Assembly (NCBI GenBank): GCA_019456195.1
Contig: VRUK01000006.1
Coordinates: 1 to 64,000, forward strand
Reading direction: 5' to 3'
Length of the DNA stretch: 64,000 bases
Origin: Planctomycetota bacterium
GTDB taxonomy: Bacteria; Planctomycetota; Phycisphaerae; Sedimentisphaerales; Anaerobacaceae
The notes beneath the pieces are model-generated. The model did not search any database. It was not told the origin of the DNA and was given only the letters and a program-made list of their open reading frames with translations. The first letter of the stretch is position 1; every line of letters begins with the position of its first letter. Positions 24,315-33,736 of the stretch are shown here, one piece after another. Made by a program: the position numbers and the translations under genes.

Positions 24315-27020
24315 ATGAGCGATATACAGACGATTACAATAAACGGCAAAGAGTTTACTGCAAGAGCGGGACAGACTATTCTTGATGTTGCAATCGAAAA
24401 TGGAATCGAAATTCCTAACCTTTGTCACGATGCTCGTCTCAAGCCTTCAGGTTCATGCAGACTGTGTCTGGTAGAGGTAGAGGGACAGAAACAACCGGTT
24501 ACGGCCTGCACCTTTGAGGTATCTGAGGGCTTAGTCGTCAAAACGGAGACCGATTTTATTCGCCGTTTGCGGAAGACCGTATTGGAACTGTTGTTTTATG
24601 AGCATCGGGGTGTATGTACGACCTGTGATGAAAACGGGGACTGTAAACTCCAGCGTTATGCCTATGAGTATCAGCTCGATGATGACGTATTCCAGACTTC
24701 CAGCATAAGCGCTGCACAGGAGAACTACACCACAGGCAATGAGGCGATAGAATATGATCTGGACAAATGCATTCGTTGCGGCAGGTGTATAAGAATATGC
24801 GAAGAGGTTCAGATGGACAGCGCCCTGACCTTCAAAGAGCGGGCCGCAGGCGTTGAAGTAACAACCGCCTTTGATATTCCATTGAACGAGTCCACCTGTG
24901 AACTCTGCGGCCAGTGCATCTCCACCTGCCCTACCGGCGCCCTGTATGAGCGCTCTGCCAAAGGCAAAGGCCAGTGCAAAGACCTCCTTCGTACAAGAAC
25001 AACCTGTCCGTACTGTGGTGTCGGCTGCCAGATCGACCTCAATGTCAACCCGAAGGCAAACGAGATTGTCCGTGTAACCAGTCCTGTCGGCTGCATCCCA
25101 AATGACGGCAATCTCTGCGTTAAGGGCAGATTCGGCATAGAGTTCGTCGGCCATGAAAAACGTCTCACGACACCACTCATCAAGCGAAACGGCACATTCG
25201 AAGCGGCGACATGGGACCAGGCAACGAATTTTATCGCAGAACGTCTGGCCAAAATAAAAAAGCAGAACGGCCCGAATAGTATCGCGGGGCTTTCGTCCGC
25301 CAAATGCACTAATGAAGAGAACTACATCTTCCAGAAGTTCTTTCGCGCCGTCATAGGCACAAACAACGTTGACCATTGTGCCCGGCTCTGTCACGCCTCG
25401 ACCGTCACCGGCCTTGTAAGAGCTTTCGGCAGTGGTGCCATGACCAACTCAATAGATGAGTTTAAGAACGCCGCTTGCATATTTATCATTGGCTCGAACA
25501 CCTCTGAGGCCCATCCCGTCATAGCTCTCGACATAAAAGAGGCCGTAATCAAAAACGGCGCCAGGCTTATTGTGGCAGACCCACGACAAATCGACATTAC
25601 CCGATTCGCCGAATTACACCTTGCTCAAAAACCCGGCACGGACGTCGCCCTGATAAACGCAATGATAAACGTTATCATAAATGAAAATATCCTTGATTCC
25701 GGCTTCGTAAAAGAACGCACCGAAGGCTTCAAAGAGCTGGCGGAGGCCGTAAAGGATTTCACGCCCGAAAAGGCTGAGGAAATCACGACCGTCCCCGCCG
25801 AACAAATTCGCCAGGCCGCCAGGATTTATGCCGGTGCCTCAACTTCCAGTATAATTTACAGCATGGGAATCACCCAGCACACTACCGGCACCGACAACGT
25901 CCTGTCACTTGCCAATCTCTCAATGCTTACAGGCAACGTCGGCAAAGAATCAACCGGCGTAAATCCCCTCAGAGGCCAAAACAATGTCCAGGGTGCCTGC
26001 GACCTTGGAGCTTTGCCAAATGTCTATCCCGGCTATCAATCGGTCGAGGATTCTAAAATCCGGGCCAAATTTGAAAAAGCCTGGTCAAAAAAGCTTTCTC
26101 CGAACAAAGGGCTTACTGTTGTCGAGATATTTCACGCAGTCGAGACAGGCGACATTAAAGCGATTTACATAGTGGGAGAAAATCCCGCGCTTTCCGACCC
26201 GAACCTTAACAGAACGCGAAAGGCCCTGGATATGGTCGATTTTCTTGTTGTGCAGGATATCTTCCTCTCCGAGACTGCCGAATACGCTGATGTAGTCCTG
26301 CCCTCCGCCTGTTTCGCCGAAAAGAACGGCACATTCACAAACACCGAACGCCGTGTCCAGCGAATCCGCACCGCTGTCCCCCCGCCCGGCCAGTCCCGAA
26401 GTGACTGGGAAATAATCTGTGATCTCTCGACCAAACTCGGCTATGAAATGAGTTACGATTCCGCCGGACATATTATGGACGAAATAGCCTCAATTACACC
26501 CATCTATGGTGGCATGTCTTATGAACGGATTGATTCGGTCGGCTTGCAATGGCCCTGCCCGGATAAGGACCATCCCGGAACAAAGTATCTGCACAAGGGA
26601 AAATTTACTAGAGGAAAGGGAAAATTCCACACTGTATCATTCAAGGCTCCTGCCGAGTCACCCGGAAAAAAATTCCCATTTGTACTCACTACCGGCAGGC
26701 AGTTATATCAATTTCACACCGGTACTATGACCAGAAAATCAGCCGCTATCAACCAGGTTTCACCGACAGGCTACGTCGAAATTCACCTTGAAGATGCCGG
26801 CAAACTCGGCATTGCCGATGGTGATACTGTCGAAGTATCAAGCATCCGGGGCAAGGTTTCCACACTGGCAAAGGTCACTAAAAATATTGAAAAAGGCTGG
26901 CTGTTCATGCCCTTCCATTTCCACGAAGGTCCCGCCAATATGCTTACAATAGACGCCCTGGACCCTTTGGCCAAGATACCGGAATACAAAGTCTGTGCAG
27001 CGACGATAAAAAAATCGTAG
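24315..27020 (+). CDS. fdhA: Formate dehydrogenase catalytic subunit, Cys-type, with NuoG-like N-terminus
   Basis: The 901-residue protein starts with a NuoG-like [2Fe-2S] domain (CHDARLKPSGSCRLC), a Cys-rich CTTCDENGDC segment, and a double [4Fe-4S] ferredoxin (CIRCGRCIRIC, CELCGQCISTCP). From about residue 230 it is a bis-MGD molybdenum/tungsten oxidoreductase (CPYCGVGC cluster motif). The active-site residue is Cys359 in CARLCHASTVTGLV, where many formate dehydrogenases have selenocysteine; the following His is kept. The C-terminal dinucleotide-binding domain has FVLTTGRQLYQFHTGTMTRK. It interconverts formate and CO2. With the two preceding subunits it forms an NAD-linked, possibly ferredoxin-bifurcating, enzyme. 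Confidence 0.93.
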   Translation: MSDIQTITINGKEFTARAGQTILDVAIENGIEIPNLCHDARLKPSGSCRLCLVEVEGQKQPVTACTFEVSEGLVVKTETDFIRRLRKTVLELLFYEHRGVCTTCDENGDCKLQRYAYEYQLDDDVFQTSSISAAQENYTTGNEAIEYDLDKCIRCGRCIRICEEVQMDSALTFKERAAGVEVTTAFDIPLNESTCELCGQCISTCPTGALYERSAKGKGQCKDLLRTRTTCPYCGVGCQIDLNVNPKANEIVRVTSPVGCIPNDGNLCVKGRFGIEFVGHEKRLTTPLIKRNGTFEAATWDQATNFIAERLAKIKKQNGPNSIAGLSSAKCTNEENYIFQKFFRAVIGTNNVDHCARLCHASTVTGLVRAFGSGAMTNSIDEFKNAACIFIIGSNTSEAHPVIALDIKEAVIKNGARLIVADPRQIDITRFAELHLAQKPGTDVALINAMINVIINENILDSGFVKERTEGFKELAEAVKDFTPEKAEEITTVPAEQIRQAARIYAGASTSSIIYSMGITQHTTGTDNVLSLANLSMLTGNVGKESTGVNPLRGQNNVQGACDLGALPNVYPGYQSVEDSKIRAKFEKAWSKKLSPNKGLTVVEIFHAVETGDIKAIYIVGENPALSDPNLNRTRKALDMVDFLVVQDIFLSETAEYADVVLPSACFAEKNGTFTNTERRVQRIRTAVPPPGQSRSDWEIICDLSTKLGYEMSYDSAGHIMDEIASITPIYGGMSYERIDSVGLQWPCPDKDHPGTKYLHKGKFTRGKGKFHTVSFKAPAESPGKKFPFVLTTGRQLYQFHTGTMTRKSAAINQVSPTGYVEIHLEDAGKLGIADGDTVEVSSIRGKVSTLAKVTKNIEKGWLFMPFHFHEGPANMLTIDALDPLAKIPEYKVCAATIKKS

Positions 27021-27086
27021 CTTAATATTCCGCCTGTACCCTTCTCATCTGTAGTCTCATCAAGGCTCACTGTCCTTTTAATTTTA

Positions 27087-28892
27087 TCAATGAGGCTCAG
27101 CACTACTGTCGTCTTCAGGCAGATATTGGTACCAAGTGTATTTTAGAGCTGTTATTGCTGTAACTGCCAGTAAAAGGCATATCACTGAATATAAATACCA
27201 ATGTCCCACAAGATACATAGGGAATAAATACATGCCCGTAATCGCAAACATGGCAAGCACAACATTCAGAATTGTCCGCGGTAGGTTTTCAGATTTGGAT
27301 GACAACTCTTCTGCTGATAAATCCGCCTTTATCGCTATCGGCTTCCACATACCGAAGGGCCGGATGGATTTATAAAAGCGAACAAGAATATCGCAATCAG
27401 TAGGTTGGCTCATCAGAGAGGCGGCAATACACACGAGCAAAGAGGCTGTGCATATCAAAGGAAATACGTAGTATGGAGGTATATCGGGAAAAAATAAACT
27501 CACCAATGACAATAATATTCCGCCCAACATCCCAAACGAATAGCCCCAGCCGTTCATTCGCCACCAGTACCATCTGAGCACATTAGGTATGACAACGCCG
27601 GCGCCTAATGCCATCATTGCCCAGCTCCATATTTGAGCGATTGACTTGGCCTGAAAACCAATTCCAATGCCGGCCAGAACCAGACCAAGAGTGGCCAGAT
27701 GGCTGAATCGCAGAGCTTGCTCGGTGGTGGGGTTGGGGCGAAAATAAGCCTGCCAGATGTCACGGACAATAAAAGAGGCGCCACTATTGACCGTTGCACT
27801 GAATGTTGACATAAATGCCGCTAACAACCCGGCAATAACAATCCCTCTGATTCCAACAGGCAGAAATTCCATCAGTACTATAGGCATCACTGTCTCAGGA
27901 TCTGTGATGCCGGCCACTCCAACCAGTGCCAGCAGTGCGATTCCGGTAGCCATGCCCCAGCGAACAATCAGGAAAAAGCTCCAGGCCGCTCCGAGCTTGG
28001 CGGCGTCACGTGCGTTACGCGATGCCAAAAATATCTGAAAATCGAACATCTGTGCCGGCCCGCCTGCATTCAGCAGTAATCCCTTTAGCACCCAGACAAT
28101 TACAAGGGCGCCGAAAAGCTCGAAGGTAGCGTTGTCCGTCCCTGCTAATTCCTCGATACGCCACGGAATCCTAAGCGAAGTCCAGTCATGAGGCAGCTTC
28201 GACAACAACTCCGGCGTCAGTCTTGACCATGCTATATAAGCAATAACAATGCTGCCGAGGGTCAGAACGGCAGTCTGAATAACATTGGTTATCACCACGC
28301 TGTAGAGTCCGCCTAAAATAACATAGAGCGTCGTTATGCTGATAACTAATATCGCCAGAACAGTGGCTTCGTGTACTGTCACCAACGTCTTTATCCGGGG
28401 AATAGAAGTGTATTGCCCAAGGGATTCGAGCGGTATATAGACAGAAGCGAACTTGCCGATTCCCTGGAATGCATAGCCGATAAAACTGGCTAAAGTAAGC
28501 ACCGCCATAAGTGCATAAGTGGTTCGAGCAAACCTACCCCCCGAATCATCGCCAAAACGGGTCTTCATCCACTCTGCCGCCGTCATCACATTTGATCGCC
28601 TGACCCATTTGCCCATATAGGCCATGAAAAATGCGCCCATATAAAATCCCCACATCCAGTGGTGCCACATGGATTTCATTCCCAGAATATAAAGGATAGA
28701 AACAATCCACATCGTTCCCGTGATATCGAAAGTGGCCACAGAGCCGGACATCGCCAGAGGCAGCCAGTGCATGTTCTTGCCCCCAAGAAAGTAGGCGCCT
28801 AAGCTCTTTGATGCCCTTTTCTGATACCAGAAGCCCAGTCCTATCACAACAGCGAAATATAAGACAATTATCCCGTAATCAACTGAATTCAT
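27087..28892 (-). CDS. Sodium:solute symporter (SSS family)
   Basis: The 601-residue protein has about 13-14 hydrophobic segments and SSS-family features: an N-terminal YGIIVLYFAVVIGLGFWY helix, a YFLGGKNMHWLPLAMS segment, and STFSATVNSGASFIVRDIW in the core. It imports a small organic solute with Na+. The substrate is unknown; the neighbours (UroD-fold protein, GH38-like enzyme) suggest a sugar or sugar derivative released by the secreted enzymes. It is the last gene of the minus-strand carbohydrate operon (24-base gap after the UroD-like gene). AAAGGA precedes the ATG. It converges with fdhA over 66 bases with no strong terminator seen. Confidence 0.92.
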   Translation of the reverse strand: MNSVDYGIIVLYFAVVIGLGFWYQKRASKSLGAYFLGGKNMHWLPLAMSGSVATFDITGTMWIVSILYILGMKSMWHHWMWGFYMGAFFMAYMGKWVRRSNVMTAAEWMKTRFGDDSGGRFARTTYALMAVLTLASFIGYAFQGIGKFASVYIPLESLGQYTSIPRIKTLVTVHEATVLAILVISITTLYVILGGLYSVVITNVIQTAVLTLGSIVIAYIAWSRLTPELLSKLPHDWTSLRIPWRIEELAGTDNATFELFGALVIVWVLKGLLLNAGGPAQMFDFQIFLASRNARDAAKLGAAWSFFLIVRWGMATGIALLALVGVAGITDPETVMPIVLMEFLPVGIRGIVIAGLLAAFMSTFSATVNSGASFIVRDIWQAYFRPNPTTEQALRFSHLATLGLVLAGIGIGFQAKSIAQIWSWAMMALGAGVVIPNVLRWYWWRMNGWGYSFGMLGGILLSLVSLFFPDIPPYYVFPLICTASLLVCIAASLMSQPTDCDILVRFYKSIRPFGMWKPIAIKADLSAEELSSKSENLPRTILNVVLAMFAITGMYLFPMYLVGHWYLYSVICLLLAVTAITALKYTWYQYLPEDDSSAEPH

Positions 28893-28916
28893 GAATCCTT
28901 TCTCTCCGGTATAAAA

Positions 28917-30125
28917 TTAAGCATTTACGGCATCAAACATCGCGACAATATTTTCCGCAGTCACATTTGCCAGAATGTTATGCACTTGCTGAAAAACAAA
29001 ACCCCCATTAGTTTTAAGTATCTCAACCTGCTCTTTGACATGTTCAGCCACCTGCTCAGGTGTACCGTTTGGCAGGATGTCCCTGGTATCGCAGCCGCCG
29101 CCCCAGAAAGTAAGTTCCCTGCCGAACTCTGCCTTTAGCTCTGACGCATTCATTCCTGAACAGCTAATCTGTACCGGATTAATTGCATCGAGACCGGCTT
29201 CGATTAAATGTCCAAGCAATTCACGGACTCCGCCGCAGCAGTGAAGCATAACTTTCACGTCGGCTAATTCTTTTGCCCGGTTCCACAGCAATTTATGACG
29301 CTCCTTGAAGAACTCGCAATACATCGCTGGTGAAATCATCGCCCCTGTCTGCATCCCGAGGTCGTCTCCGAAAAGAATGATATCGATATGTTCACCTGCG
29401 GCCCCTAAGAATCTTTCGAGGTTGGTTAAATGAATTTCAACTAATTTATCGAGGAACTGGTGAGCACGTTGCGGTTCACCGGCAAGCAGCATCATAAACT
29501 GGTCGTTGCGATAAAGAAACTGACCGATTTCAAAAAGATTACCTCCGAACAAACCTATAATGGCACGGTCGGTATTATTTCTTAATTGCCTCGCACCTTC
29601 GCAAAGTGCCTCGTTATCAATCGGGCCGGGCGGACTCGCAACAGCAGTCCACATACATTCATCAAGGGTATCGCCGATAGCGTTAAGATCATCTTCCTTG
29701 AGAAAAGGAAAATAAGTCTGCTCAAAATACAGCGCCCCGTCCGGCATGTGGGCCAGCACCCTGCCGCTTTTAGAATGAATCACCCACCTGCCTTCTTCTC
29801 GCTCGAACCGAGTCCATGCGGGCACAAAACATTCTGTACCGTCCGGCAGCGTCCAGGGCGACCATGATTTCTCGTCTAATGCAAACCCCCTGCCCAGCTC
29901 GATAGTGTCAACTCCGAATCTGTCTAAAACATCCTCATCGACAATGGCCAACTGCTGGATAACATCATAAACGCGAATCGGCTTGGCTGCCAGACCCAGA
30001 TACTTTCGCAGCTTCGGATATGCAATTGCCGCAATCCCCGAAGACCGGTGCCCGGAAAAGTCAACGGCAGCACGGTCGGTTTCTCGATGCTCCAGCGCCG
30101 CTAAAACCCGCTCTCGTGAGTTCAT
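28917..30125 (-). CDS. Uroporphyrinogen decarboxylase-fold protein (likely methyltransferase-like, not heme enzyme)
   Basis: The 402-residue protein begins MNSRERVLAALEHRETDRAAVD and has HCCGGVRELLGHLIEAGLDA and NPVQ, the pattern of the UroD/MtaA/CmuA superfamily in which His and Cys bind zinc. Members of this group are frequent in planctomycete sugar-degradation loci and are not classical HemE. The gene lies 10 bases after the GH38-like gene and 24 bases before the symporter, so it belongs to that operon. The heme pathway in this window goes through siroheme and needs no UroD. The precise substrate is unknown. Confidence 0.82.
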   Translation of the reverse strand: MNSRERVLAALEHRETDRAAVDFSGHRSSGIAAIAYPKLRKYLGLAAKPIRVYDVIQQLAIVDEDVLDRFGVDTIELGRGFALDEKSWSPWTLPDGTECFVPAWTRFEREEGRWVIHSKSGRVLAHMPDGALYFEQTYFPFLKEDDLNAIGDTLDECMWTAVASPPGPIDNEALCEGARQLRNNTDRAIIGLFGGNLFEIGQFLYRNDQFMMLLAGEPQRAHQFLDKLVEIHLTNLERFLGAAGEHIDIILFGDDLGMQTGAMISPAMYCEFFKERHKLLWNRAKELADVKVMLHCCGGVRELLGHLIEAGLDAINPVQISCSGMNASELKAEFGRELTFWGGGCDTRDILPNGTPEQVAEHVKEQVEILKTNGGFVFQQVHNILANVTAENIVAMFDAVNA

Positions 30126-30135
30126 ATTTTATTCC

Positions 30136-33100
30136 TTACATACTTGGTAGTGGTATTCGCAATGTGACAATTTCGTATGCAGCCATCTCAATAGGCCTGG
30201 TTATTTTGGAAACCCTTTCTTCCGCCAGATTGCTCAGCCATACTGTTTTAGGTGTCGGCTTCGCCCAAGTGAGTCTGGCTTTTTCAGATTTTCCGCCAGC
30301 ATTAAACAAACGCACGACCCGGGCTGTGCCGTCCTCGCTGGGCTTAAAAGCGGTTACGATTATCCCTGCGGGTTTAACGCTCAGAATAGATTGCTGAACA
30401 GCGGCCTTTCTATCAACCGGCACGGCTATAAGCGGCTGACTACTCTCTATGCCGAACCTTGCCGCCCTGCCGGAATCGAACCGACGGTGGGGCTTGATTG
30501 AATAACGGAACGTCGTCGGGCCTTCCTGCCCTGCTTTGTAGTTGGTTTCCCAGTAGTTATTCATCACATACGAATATAGTGTCGTTGATGGTTCGATATG
30601 TTTAAGCCATCCTACAGTTTTGCCCCTCGGGTCGGATGTAATGTCACCGACCTCAATCAGCGGCACATCAACCGTCGCCCAGGTAACGCCGTAATTCTCG
30701 TTGGATACATCCACCCATCGTTGAACTGTGAAATAATTCTTACAAGCGCCGGGCAGTTGGTCCACCTCTGGCTGAACTACAGCCCACGGAGTGTCCATTC
30801 GCATAATGCCGTTGGGCACGTTAAAAGCAAAAGCCAGATGCACCCCTTCCTGTGTGTAAATTTTCTCTTTATCAATAATGTTGATGATATCCACACGGTT
30901 GATGCCGTCGATGATACGCACCTCACGAGAGAGCTTATTGCAGCCCGGCGCATCGGATTCTATCAGTAGCGAGGCAACCAAGGGCCCCCGCTCCTTAACA
31001 CGAACTTTTACCGGCCCGTTACGCTTCGGGTCACTCGGCTCTCTTCCGGCTACGTAGAAATAATCGTTAAGCCCCAGCCCGCTCTCCGGATTCACAAGTT
31101 CGATATTATTTCCCTTCAACTTCAAACTGCTTATAGCACCGGTCTTTTCATCGACTTTCAAAACAATTCTTCTGTTGCTAAGTTCCGCCCCTTGTGCTTT
31201 GGCATTGCCTGACCTGTGAACCTTGTCGGCCTGTAATGTGAAGCGTTTGGCAGAAAAAGGCGCTATCTCTTGAGCAAGAAATGCTAATTCTCCTGTTGAT
31301 AGCCGTTGTGATTTCACGGATTTACCGTCAGGACCCTTGACAAGTTCGCCGGCTGATATCATATCTTTTGGCAGCACAACCAAGTCCGTTCTCACCCATG
31401 AGGATGTATTGAAAACGTCCACTGCCGTAACTGTTGTTGTATCTTTCCGATGCCCTGCTAATGAGTCCTTCAAAAGCTTACGCGACTTGCCCTCGGCATC
31501 AATTGCGAACGCCTGCTTGATTTTCCACTGTGCCTTCGTGAAATCACTATCAGGCTGGCTTATACTACAGTGAGCACCCCATGTATGCTCGTCGTAAAGT
31601 ATCACTTCACGCCACGCATCATAAAACTTATCAGCAGGATAACCAGTTGGATTGAGCATCGCCCATAACGTCTCTGCCTGAACTAATCGCTCGGCGGCAT
31701 CCCGGTTAATCGAAGTCTCGCGTGCCGATGAGCCCGCCCCATCTTCCCAGTACGGCGTAAAATCTCCACGGGCTTTCGGTACCTTATTACCATAGCGGCG
31801 TTCAAACTCATCGAACATCTCACTGGTAGTCGCCACAACTAACTTGGGATAAGCGTACTTTTCATTCCAGTCTTTAACATATTCGCTGAGCTTCGGGTCG
31901 GGCGGGCCGTTATCACCGCCAATCGAATAGCGAAGCTGGACCATATCGTAAGGATACTCCGAGTCACCGAGCCGTTTCAGATAGCCGAAAAGCTTGCTGG
32001 AATCAAGACGCCCGCTGTGAAAAAAGGAATATCCCTCACCCGCCACCCAGCAGAGTATATCTTCTTTGCCGGAAGGTGACTCCCAATAAAATGGCTTATC
32101 GCCCCATGTCGATAACGTATAGCCGATTCTATGCCCGCGGTTTGGCCCTACCGAGAAGTATTTTACCCCGCTCTGGGCAAGGACAGGAACTATACCCCAT
32201 GTGTAGCCTGGCACATCCGTAATCATCGCCGAATTAATCGTCAAATCATAACGATTCCGTAGCTTCTGCGCATAATCCACTAACCGAATAAGCTCTTCTG
32301 AACGGCACAAAGCTGTCAATTCATTGCCATACAAAGCATCCAGACCTATCCAGCCTTTCTTGACCGCATCGACAAAAGCTCTGCGTTCATTCGGTGTGGC
32401 CTGTTCCAAATAACTGTCCACCGCCCAAAGCACTTCGACGTTCCATTTGAAACGTGCTCCTTCCGGATAATCCGCCGACTCGCGGGCTAATTCAATGACC
32501 TGCTTAAAATATTCCCAATGCTTGCGTACAACTTCAGTCTGCACGTGCGTGTAACCGATATCAACATGCGAGTGATGCAGCACATAAATCTCCCACTTAC
32601 GGACGGGCTTTATAGCCAGGCTTTGCTTTCCTATAGATTTACCCGCCACTTTTACATCAACCTCAATTGAAGTTGGTTTGTTAACGGCCGGCGCAAATCC
32701 TTCGATAACCTTAAAGCCCGGCTCAAGTTTTTGTCCGGCCGATTCCAAACCTTTAATACTGACTGTTGCCTCGACGGGTTCGCCAATATGCATTACCGAT
32801 GCCAATACAGGCTGATACAGCTTGCCCCCTTTCTTCTTAACCAAAAAAGGTTCACTATAAACATCAAGAAGCCTTGTAGAAGGTTTGAGTGACTCTGTTT
32901 GGACACCTCTCGGTGTTCTCAGAGTTACATAGTCGTAAAGTACCCAACTGCCCTCTAATGATTTGATGCTAATCTCGTTATTGCCCGTCTTAAGTGCACG
33001 CACAGGAAAATCAATAATCAGTTTATGTTCACGTCCTTTCTCAACCTGACCATGGGCCGAGGCGTCACCGGCTCCGCGGGATATTTTGCGGATAAAAGAC

Positions 33101-33498
33101 TCATCATTGATTTTGATTTGTATTTTTGGCGGACTGGAACTGTGTGTATCCACAAAGTCTATGGCAAGTGTACATTTACCTGACCTCGGTGTGGATTTCA
33201 AACCGAACAAAATCGTAAACGTATGACTCTTACTGCCTGCCCACGAATCCGCCGGCCCCGGCTGAATATAGGACCAGTCCTTCTTTGCATCGGATTGCCC
33301 GGCCACGAACAGTACATCATGAGGGAACCTGCCAGAATACAAATTGCTCCTGTCCGGACCTAATGCGAACTCGGCGGTATTATTGTCGGCTGTACCAATC
33401 TGCCAAAGAATTTTATCGCCCTCAGCACCCAGCCCGTTCATACACGAACAAAACAAAAGCACTAACGCTGTAATTTTTATTAGTTTAGTATTTTTCAT
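30136..33498 (-). CDS. Secreted GH38-like alpha-mannosidase-type glycoside hydrolase with PL4-like N-terminal domain
   Basis: This roughly 1120-residue protein starts with a hydrophobic signal segment (ITALVLLFCSCMNGLG), possibly with a lipobox. Residues about 30-200 resemble the beta-sandwich domain III of rhamnogalacturonan lyases (FVDTHSSSPPKIQIKIND, VLYDYVTLRTP). The catalytic GH38-type barrel begins near 305 with LHHSHVDIGYT and includes ITDVPGYTWG, whose Asp fits the nucleophile position. C-terminal beta-domains follow. GH38 enzymes cleave alpha-mannosides, but divergent members may act on other sugars, so the substrate is open. The in-frame GTG nine bases upstream is less likely than the ATG at 33498. 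It is first in an operon with the UroD-like gene and symporter; 238 bases upstream hold its promoter. Confidence 0.85.
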   Translation of the reverse strand: MKNTKLIKITALVLLFCSCMNGLGAEGDKILWQIGTADNNTAEFALGPDRSNLYSGRFPHDVLFVAGQSDAKKDWSYIQPGPADSWAGSKSHTFTILFGLKSTPRSGKCTLAIDFVDTHSSSPPKIQIKINDESFIRKISRGAGDASAHGQVEKGREHKLIIDFPVRALKTGNNEISIKSLEGSWVLYDYVTLRTPRGVQTESLKPSTRLLDVYSEPFLVKKKGGKLYQPVLASVMHIGEPVEATVSIKGLESAGQKLEPGFKVIEGFAPAVNKPTSIEVDVKVAGKSIGKQSLAIKPVRKWEIYVLHHSHVDIGYTHVQTEVVRKHWEYFKQVIELARESADYPEGARFKWNVEVLWAVDSYLEQATPNERRAFVDAVKKGWIGLDALYGNELTALCRSEELIRLVDYAQKLRNRYDLTINSAMITDVPGYTWGIVPVLAQSGVKYFSVGPNRGHRIGYTLSTWGDKPFYWESPSGKEDILCWVAGEGYSFFHSGRLDSSKLFGYLKRLGDSEYPYDMVQLRYSIGGDNGPPDPKLSEYVKDWNEKYAYPKLVVATTSEMFDEFERRYGNKVPKARGDFTPYWEDGAGSSARETSINRDAAERLVQAETLWAMLNPTGYPADKFYDAWREVILYDEHTWGAHCSISQPDSDFTKAQWKIKQAFAIDAEGKSRKLLKDSLAGHRKDTTTVTAVDVFNTSSWVRTDLVVLPKDMISAGELVKGPDGKSVKSQRLSTGELAFLAQEIAPFSAKRFTLQADKVHRSGNAKAQGAELSNRRIVLKVDEKTGAISSLKLKGNNIELVNPESGLGLNDYFYVAGREPSDPKRNGPVKVRVKERGPLVASLLIESDAPGCNKLSREVRIIDGINRVDIINIIDKEKIYTQEGVHLAFAFNVPNGIMRMDTPWAVVQPEVDQLPGACKNYFTVQRWVDVSNENYGVTWATVDVPLIEVGDITSDPRGKTVGWLKHIEPSTTLYSYVMNNYWETNYKAGQEGPTTFRYSIKPHRRFDSGRAARFGIESSQPLIAVPVDRKAAVQQSILSVKPAGIIVTAFKPSEDGTARVVRLFNAGGKSEKARLTWAKPTPKTVWLSNLAEERVSKITRPIEMAAYEIVTLRIPLPSM

Positions 33499-33736
33499 CT
33501 TACACACCCCTTTTTACTATCTGTATCTTTGCAGGTTAAAACACGCTTTTTTGATATCAGAGTATTTCTATCTGCTATCTTGGTTTCGGCTTGCTATTTT
33601 ATCGATGTCGTTCATTCTTTTCCAGCATATTATGCGATTGATGTTAAACCCCATCAGACTTTGTCAGCAGTTATCCCCTCTTTCTGTTTTCAATATTATG
33701 TCACTATATATTTATAGAAATAATCTTTTAGTCTTT

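Noticed and set aside
24531-25394. 287-codon minus-strand frame
   Set aside because: Shadow of the formate dehydrogenase gene.
28917-30125. Reading the UroD-fold gene as HemE of the heme pathway
   Set aside because: Located in a sugar operon, sequence resembles the MtaA/CmuA-like branch, and the Ahb route present here does not need HemE.
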